Positions 7,137 to 14,347 of a stretch of 30,357 bases of DNA are shown here, piece by piece (within the stretch, counting starts at the first letter, position 1; the number at the start of each line of letters is the position of its first letter). The translations under genes and the position numbers were made by a program. The notes beneath the pieces are model-generated. The model was not told where the DNA came from. It did no database searches and saw only the letters and a list, made by a program, of their open reading frames with translations. The DNA comes from Firmicutes bacterium UBA2058 (GTDB taxonomy: Bacteria > Bacillota > Clostridia > Tissierellales > Sedimentibacteraceae): positions 1 through 30,357 of the forward strand of contig DDAM01000050.1 of NCBI GenBank assembly GCA_002332905.1. The letters are read 5' to 3'.

Positions 7137-8927
7137 CTAAACTTCTTCATCGATCATTTTTTCAAGCAATTGTTTTTGATAAAGAGAATTATATAAACCG
7201 TTGTTGGCAACTAACTCTTCGTGGTTACCCTGTTCAACTATTTTTCCTTCGTCAATTACTATGATGTGGTTAGCACTTTGAATTGTTGAAATTCTATGAG
7301 CAATTATAATGTTTGTTTTTCCGGCTCTTTGATTTTTTAGATTATGTAAAATTTTCTCTTCAGTATCTGTATCAACTGCAGATACTGAGTCATCAAGTAT
7401 TAATATTTCAGGGTCCTTAATTAATGCTCTTGCTATAGAAACCCTTTGTTTTTGTCCACCAGAAAGAGTAACTCCTCTTTCACCTACTACAGTTTCATAT
7501 CCTTCTTTAAAGTCTACTATATTGTCATGAACGCACGCAAATTCTGTAGCATTTACAACTTCTTCTATTGACAGACTGCCGTCACTAAAGTCAACATTGT
7601 TTTTTATTGAGTCTGAGAACAAGAAATTATCTTGTGGAACATAACCAATATTTTCTCTTAATGTTTTAAGAGGAATGTCCATTATATCTGTGTCACTGAC
7701 AAAAATACTATTTTTATCTACATTGTATAATCTAAGCAGCAGATTAACTAATGTTGTTTTTCCACTTCCTGTTCTTCCAACTATACCTAATGTTTCGCCT
7801 TTTTTTATTTCAAAGGACATATTTTCAAGCACATATGTATCAGTATCTGGATATTTATAGCTTAAATTATTAACCTTTATGCTGCCTTCAAAATTGCTAA
7901 TCTGTCTTGCGTCATCTTTGTCTTTGATTTCTACCTCTTGATTTAGAACTGATTCAATTCTCTTTAGAGAAGCTGATCCCATAGTTATAGTATTTATCGC
8001 TATACCAATCGCCATCATTGGCCATACTAACATTCCTAGAAATTGAATAAACGCAACAAAGTCACCAACACTAATTTCTCCTTTGACAGTTATGTATCCA
8101 CCATATCCAATTGCTACAGCCATTGCCATTCCAGCAATAGCATTCATAACCGGATGCATTGCAGCATACATCTTCATCAAGTTCATATTTTCTTTGAAAT
8201 AGTTTTTATTTACTTTTTCAAATGCTTCTATTTCCTTATCCTGCTGTACAAAAGCCTTAACTACTTTTATTCCAGATAAATTTTCCTGAACAAAATCTGA
8301 GATTTTTGCAAAAGCTTCTTGCCTATCCGCAAACTTTCTAAACAATCTAGGTCCCAATTTAGAAGTAACGAATGCAATTAACAGAAGAGGTATAACAGCA
8401 GCTATAGTTAATGATATGTTTATCTCAGTAACCATATTGTACAATGTAAATGCTAGTAGTGTAATAACATCAAAGGTCATTAAAACACCTTGACCCATAG
8501 CCTGTCTTACTGCTTCTAGATCATTTGTTATATAAGCCATTATTTCTCCAGTTTTATGGTTGTTAAAGTATCTTTGAGATAATTTTTCTAGATGTCCGAA
8601 TAAATCATTTCTAATATCTCTCTCTATTTTTCTTGCTGTTCCAAATATAAATAATCTCCATAAAATTCTACCTAAAATAATAAATGCAGCTATAATACCA
8701 ATAATAATTAATTTATTCGCTATAATACTTAATGTAATATTATCCTTTTCTAATCCATCAATAACATTTCCAATAATTATTGGTACCCTTGTTTGCAAGT
8801 AATCAATTAATACTAAGAAAAAAATCCCTATTATATAACTTACTTTATATTTTTTAATAAAGTTCTTTATATATGGGCTTTTAACTAAGCTCAAAATACT
8901 ATCTTTTTCATCAACTGATTTTGTCAT
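7137..8927 (-). CDS. Heterodimeric ABC exporter, degenerate-site half (BmrC/YheI-like)
   Basis: The 596-residue half-transporter has six membrane helices (about residues 30-330) and a C-terminal nucleotide-binding domain. Walker A is GRTGSGKTT (about 380-390), the signature is the canonical LSGGQ, and Walker B is ILILDDS, so the catalytic Glu is replaced by Asp. This asymmetry is typical for the non-hydrolysing site of heterodimeric exporters, and the partner is the next gene. ATG 8927 has GGGAGGATAAT before it. The gene is preceded by a promoter with an overlapping palindrome, a possible 12-codon leader frame and two leader hairpins. In Bacillus subtilis the related bmrCD genes follow a leader peptide, bmrB, and are controlled by translation-dependent attenuation, so a similar antibiotic-responsive arrangement is plausible here (inference). 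Confidence 0.93.
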   Translation of the reverse strand: MTKSVDEKDSILSLVKSPYIKNFIKKYKVSYIIGIFFLVLIDYLQTRVPIIIGNVIDGLEKDNITLSIIANKLIIIGIIAAFIILGRILWRLFIFGTARKIERDIRNDLFGHLEKLSQRYFNNHKTGEIMAYITNDLEAVRQAMGQGVLMTFDVITLLAFTLYNMVTEINISLTIAAVIPLLLIAFVTSKLGPRLFRKFADRQEAFAKISDFVQENLSGIKVVKAFVQQDKEIEAFEKVNKNYFKENMNLMKMYAAMHPVMNAIAGMAMAVAIGYGGYITVKGEISVGDFVAFIQFLGMLVWPMMAIGIAINTITMGSASLKRIESVLNQEVEIKDKDDARQISNFEGSIKVNNLSYKYPDTDTYVLENMSFEIKKGETLGIVGRTGSGKTTLVNLLLRLYNVDKNSIFVSDTDIMDIPLKTLRENIGYVPQDNFLFSDSIKNNVDFSDGSLSIEEVVNATEFACVHDNIVDFKEGYETVVGERGVTLSGGQKQRVSIARALIKDPEILILDDSVSAVDTDTEEKILHNLKNQRAGKTNIIIAHRISTIQSANHIIVIDEGKIVEQGNHEELVANNGLYNSLYQKQLLEKMIDEEV

Positions 8928-8941
8928 ATTATCCTCCCATT

Positions 8942-9022
8942 ATGCCACGTAGTGGCATTATAAATAGAAATGAAAAATCGTTATTTTGATTTTTCTAAAA
9001 CGTGAAGTGTTTTTTTCACGTT
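8942..9022 (-). repeat. Two-hairpin leader module, copy 2 (before the ABC exporter)
   Basis: Hairpin A is AACGTGAA (9022-9015) with TTCACGTT (9006-8999). Hairpin B is ATGCCAC (8958-8952) with GTGGCAT (8948-8942) around a 3-nt loop, followed by AAT and the GGGAGG ribosome binding site. A third hairpin, GAAAAATC/GATTTTTC (8995-8988 with 8979-8972), lies between them and covers the stop of the leader frame. The same A-then-B order recurs before unrelated genes at 14099, 16548 and 21046. Confidence 0.75.
8981..9019 (-). CDS. Possible 12-residue leader peptide of the ABC exporter operon
   Basis: GTG at 9019 follows GGAGGGATAAC, an excellent ribosome binding site, and the frame reads MKKTLHVLEKSK before TAA at 8981. 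Its codons overlap hairpin A and its stop lies in the next hairpin, so ribosome movement could change leader folding. The frame could also be an accident of the repeated hairpin, because copies elsewhere also read GTG-AAA-AAA. Confidence 0.4.
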   Translation of the reverse strand: MKKTLHVLEKSK

Positions 9023-9038
9023 ATCCCTCCATGAACTT

Positions 9039-9084
9039 ATTATAACACACAATATATATTGTATAATACTCTTGAGTATAATAC
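9039..9084 (-). promoter_or_regulatory. ABC exporter promoter with overlapping palindromic operator
   Basis: On the minus strand TTATAC (9066-9061) and TATAAT (9044-9039) are 16 nt apart. A 24-bp near-perfect palindrome at 9061-9084, TATAATACTC-TT-GAGTATAATA in its core, covers the -35. The ACTC/GAGT half-sites resemble operators of MerR-type multidrug regulators, but no such regulator is encoded nearby. From here to 9229 the plus strand shows only A/T-rich sequence. Confidence 0.55.
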
Positions 9085-9229
9085 AAAAGAATTTTATAAA
9101 AAGTATATTCAATATTTTTATAGCATTTTTTAACAAGTGATTTTATTGTTAAATTTTGGGTATATATATGGTGCAAACATATAAAATAAATTTTTTTTAA
9201 TTTTTTATATAATTTTATTTTATTTATGC

Positions 9230-9249
9230 TATAATATCATAGATATTAT
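9230..9249 (+). promoter_or_regulatory. Promoter -10 and 19-bp palindrome before the ECF-coaX pair
   Basis: TATAAT at 9230-9235, with TG one base upstream (extended -10), overlaps the perfect palindrome ATAATATC-ATA-GATATTAT (9231-9249). A good -35 is not seen. The 5' untranslated region would be about 150 nt and contains a GACTCAA/TTGAGAC inverted repeat (about 9254-9271); no known riboswitch was recognised up to the gene at 9396. Confidence 0.45.
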
Positions 9250-9395
9250 TAAATGACTCAATGTAGTTGAGACTTCTATAATATTAAATGTTTCAAACGA
9301 AATTTTGTCTTGTATCTACTTATTGTTATATATTATCCATATTTTGGTAATAATTGACACTAAAAACATGTAGAACGAGAACAGGAGGAAAAAAT

Positions 9396-9977
9396 ATGAA
9401 TACAAGTAACAAAACCCGCAAACTCACTTTTTTAGGAGTTATGCTATCATTAACAATTGTTTTTGTTATGATTACAGCTGTACCAGGTACAGCAGCTACA
9501 ATAGCATTTTTTATGTTTATACCAACTATAATAACTAGTGTCGTATACGGTCCTAAGCTAGGAGCTTTAATGGGATTTTTAGCCGGATTAACTACGCTTA
9601 TCAGAGCATATATAGCTCCGTTATCGCCATTTGATTACTTTTTTCAAAATCCTTTAATAGCAATACTACCTAGGATATTTGTCGGTATAACACCTTACTT
9701 TGTTTATATAGGAATAAATAAGCTATTTAATTTTGATAAATCTGAAAATATATCAATAATATCGGCAGGTGCATTAGGCGCAATAACAAATACAGTTTTA
9801 GTAGTATTGGCGTTATATTTTATTTATGGTAGCAAAATTATTAGTGAATATGGTGTTGCAAATTCCATAACAGCTTTTTTTGTTGGAATAGCTGGCATAA
9901 ATGGAGTAATAGAAGCTATTACAGCAGCTATATTAACGCTACCCGTGGTTAAGATATATAAGAAATTAAATAAATAA
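9396..9977 (+). CDS. ECF transporter S component, probably pantothenate-type
   Basis: The 193-residue protein is highly hydrophobic with about six membrane segments and fits the substrate-binding S components of energy-coupling-factor vitamin transporters. The conserved N-terminal pattern KLTFLGVMLSLTIVFVMIT and the GPKLGALMGFLAGL loop are typical. It binds a vitamin and works with a shared EcfA-EcfA'-EcfT module that is not in this window. coaX starts 15 nt downstream, so pantothenate (PanT-like) or a related CoA precursor is the likely ligand. That assignment rests on context. ATG 9396 has AGGAGGAAAAA directly upstream; an earlier in-frame TTG at 9354 lacks a binding site. Confidence 0.85.
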   Translation: MNTSNKTRKLTFLGVMLSLTIVFVMITAVPGTAATIAFFMFIPTIITSVVYGPKLGALMGFLAGLTTLIRAYIAPLSPFDYFFQNPLIAILPRIFVGITPYFVYIGINKLFNFDKSENISIISAGALGAITNTVLVVLALYFIYGSKIISEYGVANSITAFFVGIAGINGVIEAITAAILTLPVVKIYKKLNK

Positions 9978-9992
9978 TATTTGGAGGTAATT

Positions 9993-10763
9993 TTGGTTTT
10001 AGTAGTTGATATAGGAAATACTAATATAGTTCTTGGGGTTTATAATAATGATGATTTGTTGGGAAGCTGGCGAATGTTAACTAAAAACGATAAAACATCT
10101 GATGAATATGGCATGTATATATTAAGCCTATTGCAATTTAACAATATAGACTACAAAAAAATAAGCAGTGCTATAATCTCCTCAGTAGTTCCTAATGTAA
10201 TGCATTCTTTTACGAATACAATGAGAAGATATTTTAATATAGAGCCATTAATAGTTGGCCCCGGAATTAAAACAGGTATAATGATAAAATCTGAAAATCC
10301 TAAAGAAGTAGGTGCGGATAGAATTGTAGATTCAGTAGCAGCTTATGAGCAATATGGCGGTCCACTTATAGTTATAGACTTTGGTACAGCTACTACTTAT
10401 GATGTTATAAATGAAAATGGTGAATTCCTTTATGGAATCACTTCCCCAGGTATTCAAATATCTGCGGATGCGCTTTGGAGTAAAACGGCACAACTGCCTA
10501 ATATAGAAATAAAAAAACCCAAATCAATACTAGCAAAAAATACAATCACTAGCATGCAGGCTGGTTTAGTTTATGGATATATTGGACAAACTGAATATAT
10601 TGTCAAAAAAATAAAAGAAGAAATGAAAAATGAAAATATAAAAGTTGTTGCAACCGGCGGACTAGGCAGAATAATAAGTGATGGGACAAAGCATATCGAC
10701 ATATATGATCCTCAATTACTGCTTAAAGGCTTAAAGCTTATACATGATAAAAACAGTAACTAA
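9993..10763 (+). CDS. coaX: Type III pantothenate kinase
   Basis: The 256-residue protein phosphorylates pantothenate, the first committed step of coenzyme A synthesis, in the cytoplasm. It belongs to the ASKHA-fold type III kinases, which resist feedback by CoA. Visible motifs are the N-terminal VVDIGNTN phosphate loop, VGPGIKTG, GADRIVDSVAAY, the VIDFGTATTYD segment with the catalytic Asp, and GGLGRII near the C terminus. TTG at 9993 is chosen as start because GGAGG at 9983-9987 lies 5 nt before it, and the protein then begins MVLVVDIGNTN like its relatives; the TTG at 9981 overlaps the binding site. The gene is coupled to the upstream ECF S component and ends at a strong terminator. Confidence 0.96.
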   Translation: MVLVVDIGNTNIVLGVYNNDDLLGSWRMLTKNDKTSDEYGMYILSLLQFNNIDYKKISSAIISSVVPNVMHSFTNTMRRYFNIEPLIVGPGIKTGIMIKSENPKEVGADRIVDSVAAYEQYGGPLIVIDFGTATTYDVINENGEFLYGITSPGIQISADALWSKTAQLPNIEIKKPKSILAKNTITSMQAGLVYGYIGQTEYIVKKIKEEMKNENIKVVATGGLGRIISDGTKHIDIYDPQLLLKGLKLIHDKNSN

Positions 10764-10787
10764 AGTACACCCAATTTAAGTACTAAA

Positions 10788-10826
10788 GAGACCATTTAGA
10801 GTAAATCTAAATGGTCTCATTTTTTT
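10788..10826 (+). terminator. Strong terminator after coaX
   Basis: GAGACCATTTAGA (10788-10800) pairs perfectly with TCTAAATGGTCTC (10806-10818) around a 5-nt loop, followed by ATTTTTTT. The T-run touches the stop codon of the converging antiporter gene; on the minus strand the T-run is poor. Confidence 0.92.
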
Positions 10827-12279
10827 AGAATGGTTTTAAAGTTCCGTTTGCTATAGTTACTATAGAAATTACGGCTAGGATTACAATTATTGAAGCTATA
10901 ATAATATCCTTACTATTAGTGAATACTTTTTCTTTCTTTTCCTTTTTACCCTTAATGTAAATAAGGATTCCCGGTGCATATAATATAGCAGTAATTAAAA
11001 GATATTCTAATCCACCTGCATAAATCAACCATAAGCCATATATACTTCCAATCACACCTATTACTCTTTGCCAAACAAGTGCACCTGTTTTAACTAGTTC
11101 AAAGCCGTCCTTTTTAAATGTTATTTTTGCATAATATAATGAACTTAATAAATACGGTACCATTATCATGCTTGCTGACATAGTATAAAATGCTTGATAA
11201 GTAGAATCGTTAAAGAAAATTATGATTAAGAATAATTGAATGATTCCATTAGTTGCAAACAATGAAAATGATGGACTGCCTTTTTTGTTTTCTTTTGCAA
11301 AAGCTTTAGAAAATACACCTTGTTTTGCAGCTGAATAAGGACAATCAGCTGCTATTATAGTCCAACTTAACAATGCACCTGCAAGTGAAAGAATAACACC
11401 TAAATTGATTAATACTGCTCCCCATTTACCAACCACAAATTCAAGAATTCCTGCCATTTGCGGATTACCTAACTCTGCAAGTTCTGCTCTTGTCATAGTG
11501 CCCATACTTAATATAGATGTCATTAAATAGATTAAGAAAATACATAAAAATCCAGTGATACTTGCTTTTCCGACATCTTTAGACCTCTTAGCTCTGCCTG
11601 AAAGCACTACAGCACCTTCAATACCAATAAACGCCCAAACTGTTGCAGATGTAGTAGCTTTTACTTGCTCTCCAAATGATAAACCGCTAGCTTCGCCCCA
11701 GAAGTTATCCATAAAAATAGATAATTTAAAAGATCTGGCAAAAATAACCGCTACAATAAATACAAATATTGGCATTAATTTACTTATAGTGGTTATAATG
11801 TTTATACCTGCTGCTTCCTTAACTCCGTATAAAACAAGGTAATTTAATAGCCAAATAACTAAAGAAGCACAAATGATTGAAACTAAATTGTTACCTTCTC
11901 CAAATACAGGAAAGAAATATCCTATAGCTTGAAACAAAAGAGTTGTATAGGATACATTGCATAATAAAGCGCTAATCCAATAACCCCACGCAGAGTTAAA
12001 GCCTACGAACTCACCAAAGCCTTCTCTTGCGTAGCTGTAAATACCGTTAGTTAATTCTGGTTTTACTTTGTTTAGTCCAAAAAAACACATCATAAGGCCA
12101 AACATTCCTACCCCGCAGATTAACCATCCTACCAGAACTGCTGCTGTATTTGCCCCGTTAAAGGCCATGTCTCCGGCTAAACTAAATACTCCTGCGCCAA
12201 TTGTAGAACCTACAATCATACTTGCCAGTCTCAGAAAATTAAGCTGTTTTTCTTTTGAGTCATTTGAAATACTACTCAT
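10825..12279 (-). CDS. APC-family amino-acid antiporter, ArcD/arginine-ornithine type
   Basis: The 484-residue protein has about 12-13 hydrophobic helices and belongs to the basic amino acid/polyamine antiporter group. The substrate-carboxylate motif GSTIGAGVF lies at about residues 24-32 in the first helix. LTNGIYSYAREGFGEFVGF and SATVWAFIGIEGAVVLSGRA are characteristic of ArcD-like arginine/ornithine exchangers, though related proteins carry lysine, histidine or polyamines, so the exact substrates are not fixed. There is no arcA, arcB or arcC nearby. ATG 12279 follows AAGGGGGC with good spacing. It is a single-gene unit with a consensus promoter that contains a catabolite-repression-like site. 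Confidence 0.85.
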   Translation of the reverse strand: MSSISNDSKEKQLNFLRLASMIVGSTIGAGVFSLAGDMAFNGANTAAVLVGWLICGVGMFGLMMCFFGLNKVKPELTNGIYSYAREGFGEFVGFNSAWGYWISALLCNVSYTTLLFQAIGYFFPVFGEGNNLVSIICASLVIWLLNYLVLYGVKEAAGINIITTISKLMPIFVFIVAVIFARSFKLSIFMDNFWGEASGLSFGEQVKATTSATVWAFIGIEGAVVLSGRAKRSKDVGKASITGFLCIFLIYLMTSILSMGTMTRAELAELGNPQMAGILEFVVGKWGAVLINLGVILSLAGALLSWTIIAADCPYSAAKQGVFSKAFAKENKKGSPSFSLFATNGIIQLFLIIIFFNDSTYQAFYTMSASMIMVPYLLSSLYYAKITFKKDGFELVKTGALVWQRVIGVIGSIYGLWLIYAGGLEYLLITAILYAPGILIYIKGKKEKKEKVFTNSKDIIIASIIVILAVISIVTIANGTLKPF

Positions 12280-12337
12280 AATAAGCCCCCTTAAAAATAT
12301 TTTTTAGATAATTTAACTAATTTCTAAAATTGTATAT

Positions 12338-12366
12338 ATTATATTTCCAAACGTTTTCCTTGTCAA
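12338..12366 (-). promoter_or_regulatory. Antiporter promoter with cre-like site in the spacer
   Basis: TTGACA (12366-12361) and TATAAT (12343-12338), 17 nt apart, are both perfect. The spacer contains GGAAAACGTTTGGA (12359-12346), which agrees with the CcpA cre consensus at most positions around its central CG. Binding there would block the promoter when preferred carbon sources are present (inference). Confidence 0.65.
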
Positions 12367-12384
12367 TTAAACAACAATTATTTA

Positions 12385-12427
12385 ATAAAAGAAAAAGCCA
12401 TTTGCATCGTATTAACAAAAGGCTTTT
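12385..12427 (-). terminator. Terminator after ytxC
   Basis: On the minus strand AAAAGCC (12427-12421) pairs with GGCTTTT (12399-12393), an inner TTTG/CAAA pair closes the loop, and TTTCTTTT follows. It lies 44 nt beyond the ytxC stop. Confidence 0.7.
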
Positions 12428-12470
12428 ATATATATTTAATTAATTAAAATAAAAAAATAATAAAAATCAA

Positions 12471-13310
12471 TTAATTTTTGCAATACTCACAGTCAGTGCA
12501 AAATTTTATTCTATCAATGAAAAGTTTGTTAATAATATCAACAGTATTTTTACTTGTTTCATCCATATTTTCATAAGCATTTGACAAATGCATAATAATT
12601 TTTTTAGGAGATACAGTTATAATTAAATTAATAATACTTTCATCATAAACTATTTCAGATGGTTCTAATTCCTGTGAAAATTCAATATTTGAAATTAAAC
12701 TTATCTTTTTCATATTCTCATCATAAATTTGCAGTTTATCATTTTTAAACATTATATTTATGCTCTCTCTACCTTCAGTATCATCTTCCGAGAAATACTT
12801 TAATATATTAATAAAATTTGAATATTCTTTTTTTATTAAATAATTATCGATACATTTTTCTACTACCTGCGCTGCATATGAATTTATAAACTTAAGCCTA
12901 AATTTAATAAATCCATTAATATTAATTGTAGTATTATCCTGCAAATATTCTTTTATTTTATTTTTAAAAATTAAACTAGTTTTTATATCATTATTAACTT
13001 CTTCCGCTATGTTTTGCTTAATTATTACACTTTCATTGTCTTCAAAGTAAAAATAACTTTTATCAAGATATTTATAACATTCCTCTATCATATACTCTTT
13101 TATGATATTATTTATTTTACTACTTATTACATCTGTACATTCATATTTATTATCAATGTTATCTATACTGTAAATAATTTTATCATAATCATTATTTTGT
13201 GTATCTAACATTATACTTATGTCATCGCGTTGCAAATTTGTCAAAATATTGATTATATTATAATAACTTATATTATCTTTTCTATCTATCTCTAATGATA
13301 AAAGCTCCAA
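12471..13310 (-). CDS. ytxC: YtxC-like putative sporulation protein
   Basis: The 279-residue protein fits the YtxC family, found in endospore formers. The diagnostic central block is NINGFIKFRLKFINSYAAQV followed by CIDNYLIKKEYSNFINILKYF. A C-terminal CTDCEYC segment may bind metal. The molecular function is unknown; family membership links it to sporulation. No signal peptide or membrane helix is apparent. The start is TTG at 13310, 7 nt after GAGAGGAG; no in-frame ATG has a comparable binding site. It follows the DUF6873 gene by 57 nt and is probably transcribed with it, ending at the terminator near 12400. Confidence 0.85.
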   Translation of the reverse strand: MELLSLEIDRKDNISYYNIINILTNLQRDDISIMLDTQNNDYDKIIYSIDNIDNKYECTDVISSKINNIIKEYMIEECYKYLDKSYFYFEDNESVIIKQNIAEEVNNDIKTSLIFKNKIKEYLQDNTTININGFIKFRLKFINSYAAQVVEKCIDNYLIKKEYSNFINILKYFSEDDTEGRESINIMFKNDKLQIYDENMKKISLISNIEFSQELEPSEIVYDESIINLIITVSPKKIIMHLSNAYENMDETSKNTVDIINKLFIDRIKFCTDCEYCKN

Positions 13311-13367
13311 AATGTCACTCCTCTCGTAGGATTATTATTTGCTTTTATCATTTGCAATTATACATTT

Positions 13368-14099
13368 TTATATTACTATTATTGTTCCATAATCCGTCAA
13401 AATATTATCAGAACCTTCGATAATTTTTAGACCCGAATCTGATACAAAATTATATAGAATTTCTTTTTCAGTGCTATCTTGAATTTGACCTGTTAGAAAA
13501 AAAGTTTTATGGTCTAAGATTCCCATACATCCTCCGGCAAATCCATAATCAAATCCTCCTAAAAAAACATTTCTAGGATCAAAATATAAACAGTCTATTC
13601 CTAAACTTTTAATAGTATTATAAATTGTAATATCAGAAGTAATTGCTCTATCATTACTAACGCAAGCTGTTGAGCATTTTGTATAACCTTGATTTATGTG
13701 GATAAAACTTATATCTGACTTTTGCAAATAATATTTTAATATTTCATCAGTATATTTTAAATTGTGTATCGCATAATTCCTAATTCTTGCTACATTATAT
13801 GCAATATCATTTGGATAGTTTCTACTTAAAGTTTTACCACCTTTAATTACTTTTATTCCACTGTTTTTAAACACTTCTTCGTAATAATCAATAACATTTG
13901 GAGCTACTACAATAGTTTTATTATCTATAGGATGTAGTACCATATCAGGATGACCGCAAACTTGCTCCAATATATCGTCACATTTAATCGTTTTAATTGG
14001 TATAATATCAAATTTTTTTATAGTATTAATTATTTTTTCATCAGCTCTAAAATCAACAATAGCATATCTAGGTTTCCACTTAATTAAAAATGGATTCAT
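13368..14099 (-). CDS. DUF6873-type GME-fold protein (amidinotransferase/arginine deiminase-like fold)
   Basis: The 243-residue protein resembles clostridial DUF6873 proteins, which are assigned to the guanidino-group-modifying enzyme fold (arginine deiminase, DDAH, amidinotransferases). Supporting segments are CGHPDMVLHPI, IVVAPNVIDYYEEVFK, NYPNDIAYNVARI, INQGYTKCSTACVSN, AITSD, and LGGFDYGFAGGCMG near the end. The HPD acidic/histidine pair and cysteines in CSTAC or GGCMG are candidate catalytic residues, but the family has no proven reaction. ATG 14099 is chosen, 5 nt after GGAGG; an in-frame GTG at 14132 would only translate the leader hairpin (IPRSGIMEE). It has its own promoter and a two-hairpin leader, and ytxC follows. 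Confidence 0.75.
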   Translation of the reverse strand: MNPFLIKWKPRYAIVDFRADEKIINTIKKFDIIPIKTIKCDDILEQVCGHPDMVLHPIDNKTIVVAPNVIDYYEEVFKNSGIKVIKGGKTLSRNYPNDIAYNVARIRNYAIHNLKYTDEILKYYLQKSDISFIHINQGYTKCSTACVSNDRAITSDITIYNTIKSLGIDCLYFDPRNVFLGGFDYGFAGGCMGILDHKTFFLTGQIQDSTEKEILYNFVSDSGLKIIEGSDNILTDYGTIIVI

Positions 14100-14112
14100 A
14101 ATTTCCTCCATT

Positions 14113-14222
14113 ATACCGCTTCGCGGTATCACAATAGTTTTAGAGTGAAATACATTTCACTCTTTTTCCTTTCTTCCAAATATGTAATAATCTTATTATA
14201 TACAAAATTAAAAAAATGTCTA
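14113..14222 (-). promoter_or_regulatory. Two-hairpin leader module, copy 3, with promoter (before the DUF6873 gene)
   Basis: The promoter is TAGACA (14222-14217) and TATAAT (14200-14195) with a 16-nt spacer. Hairpin A is AGAGTGAAA/TTTCACTCT (14163-14142) and hairpin B is ATACCGC/GCGGTAT (14129-14113) with loop GAA, followed by AAT and GGAGG. Compared with the other copies, hairpin B has a G-C pair changed to A-T and an A-T changed to G-C, so pairing is kept. GTGAAATGT inside hairpin A could encode a six-residue frame after AAAGGAAAAAGA. Confidence 0.75.
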
Positions 14223-14228
14223 TAAAAA

Positions 14229-14342
14229 AGTGAACTACTTTCACTCTATGGAAGAATCGTTCCGATTCTTCATTTATCTAATAGGAAAGTTCTCTTTCCT
14301 ATTAGATAAAATAATAAATACGGACTAAGCCCGTATTTATTA
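14229..14342 (-). repeat. Cluster of four consecutive hairpins, the last a probable terminator
   Basis: Four near-perfect stems lie head to tail: TAATAAATACGG/CCGTATTTATTA (14342-14312); TATCTAATAGGAAAG with CTTTCCTATTAGATA (14308-14275, 4-nt loop); GAAGAATCG/CGATTCTTC (14271-14251); and AGTGAA/TTCACT (14245-14229), followed on the minus strand by TTTTTT. They fill the space after the YbhN-like gene. The last stem with its T-run is a terminator candidate; the role of the others is unknown. Confidence 0.8.
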
Positions 14343-14347
14343 TATTT

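Noticed and set aside
13368..14132. Longer N terminus of the DUF6873 protein starting at GTG 14132
   Set aside because: The extra residues (IPRSGIMEE) are the translation of the leader hairpin and ribosome binding site; the same peptide appears at the oxidase-like gene at 21079-21047.
14142..14163. Short leader peptides encoded in every hairpin A copy as a regulatory system
   Set aside because: Most copies can start GTG-AAA, but ribosome binding sites are strong in only some copies and the peptides (MKCISL, MKKLYALCM, MKKDIHARIR) share nothing beyond the stem-imposed start; the structure is better supported than the peptides.
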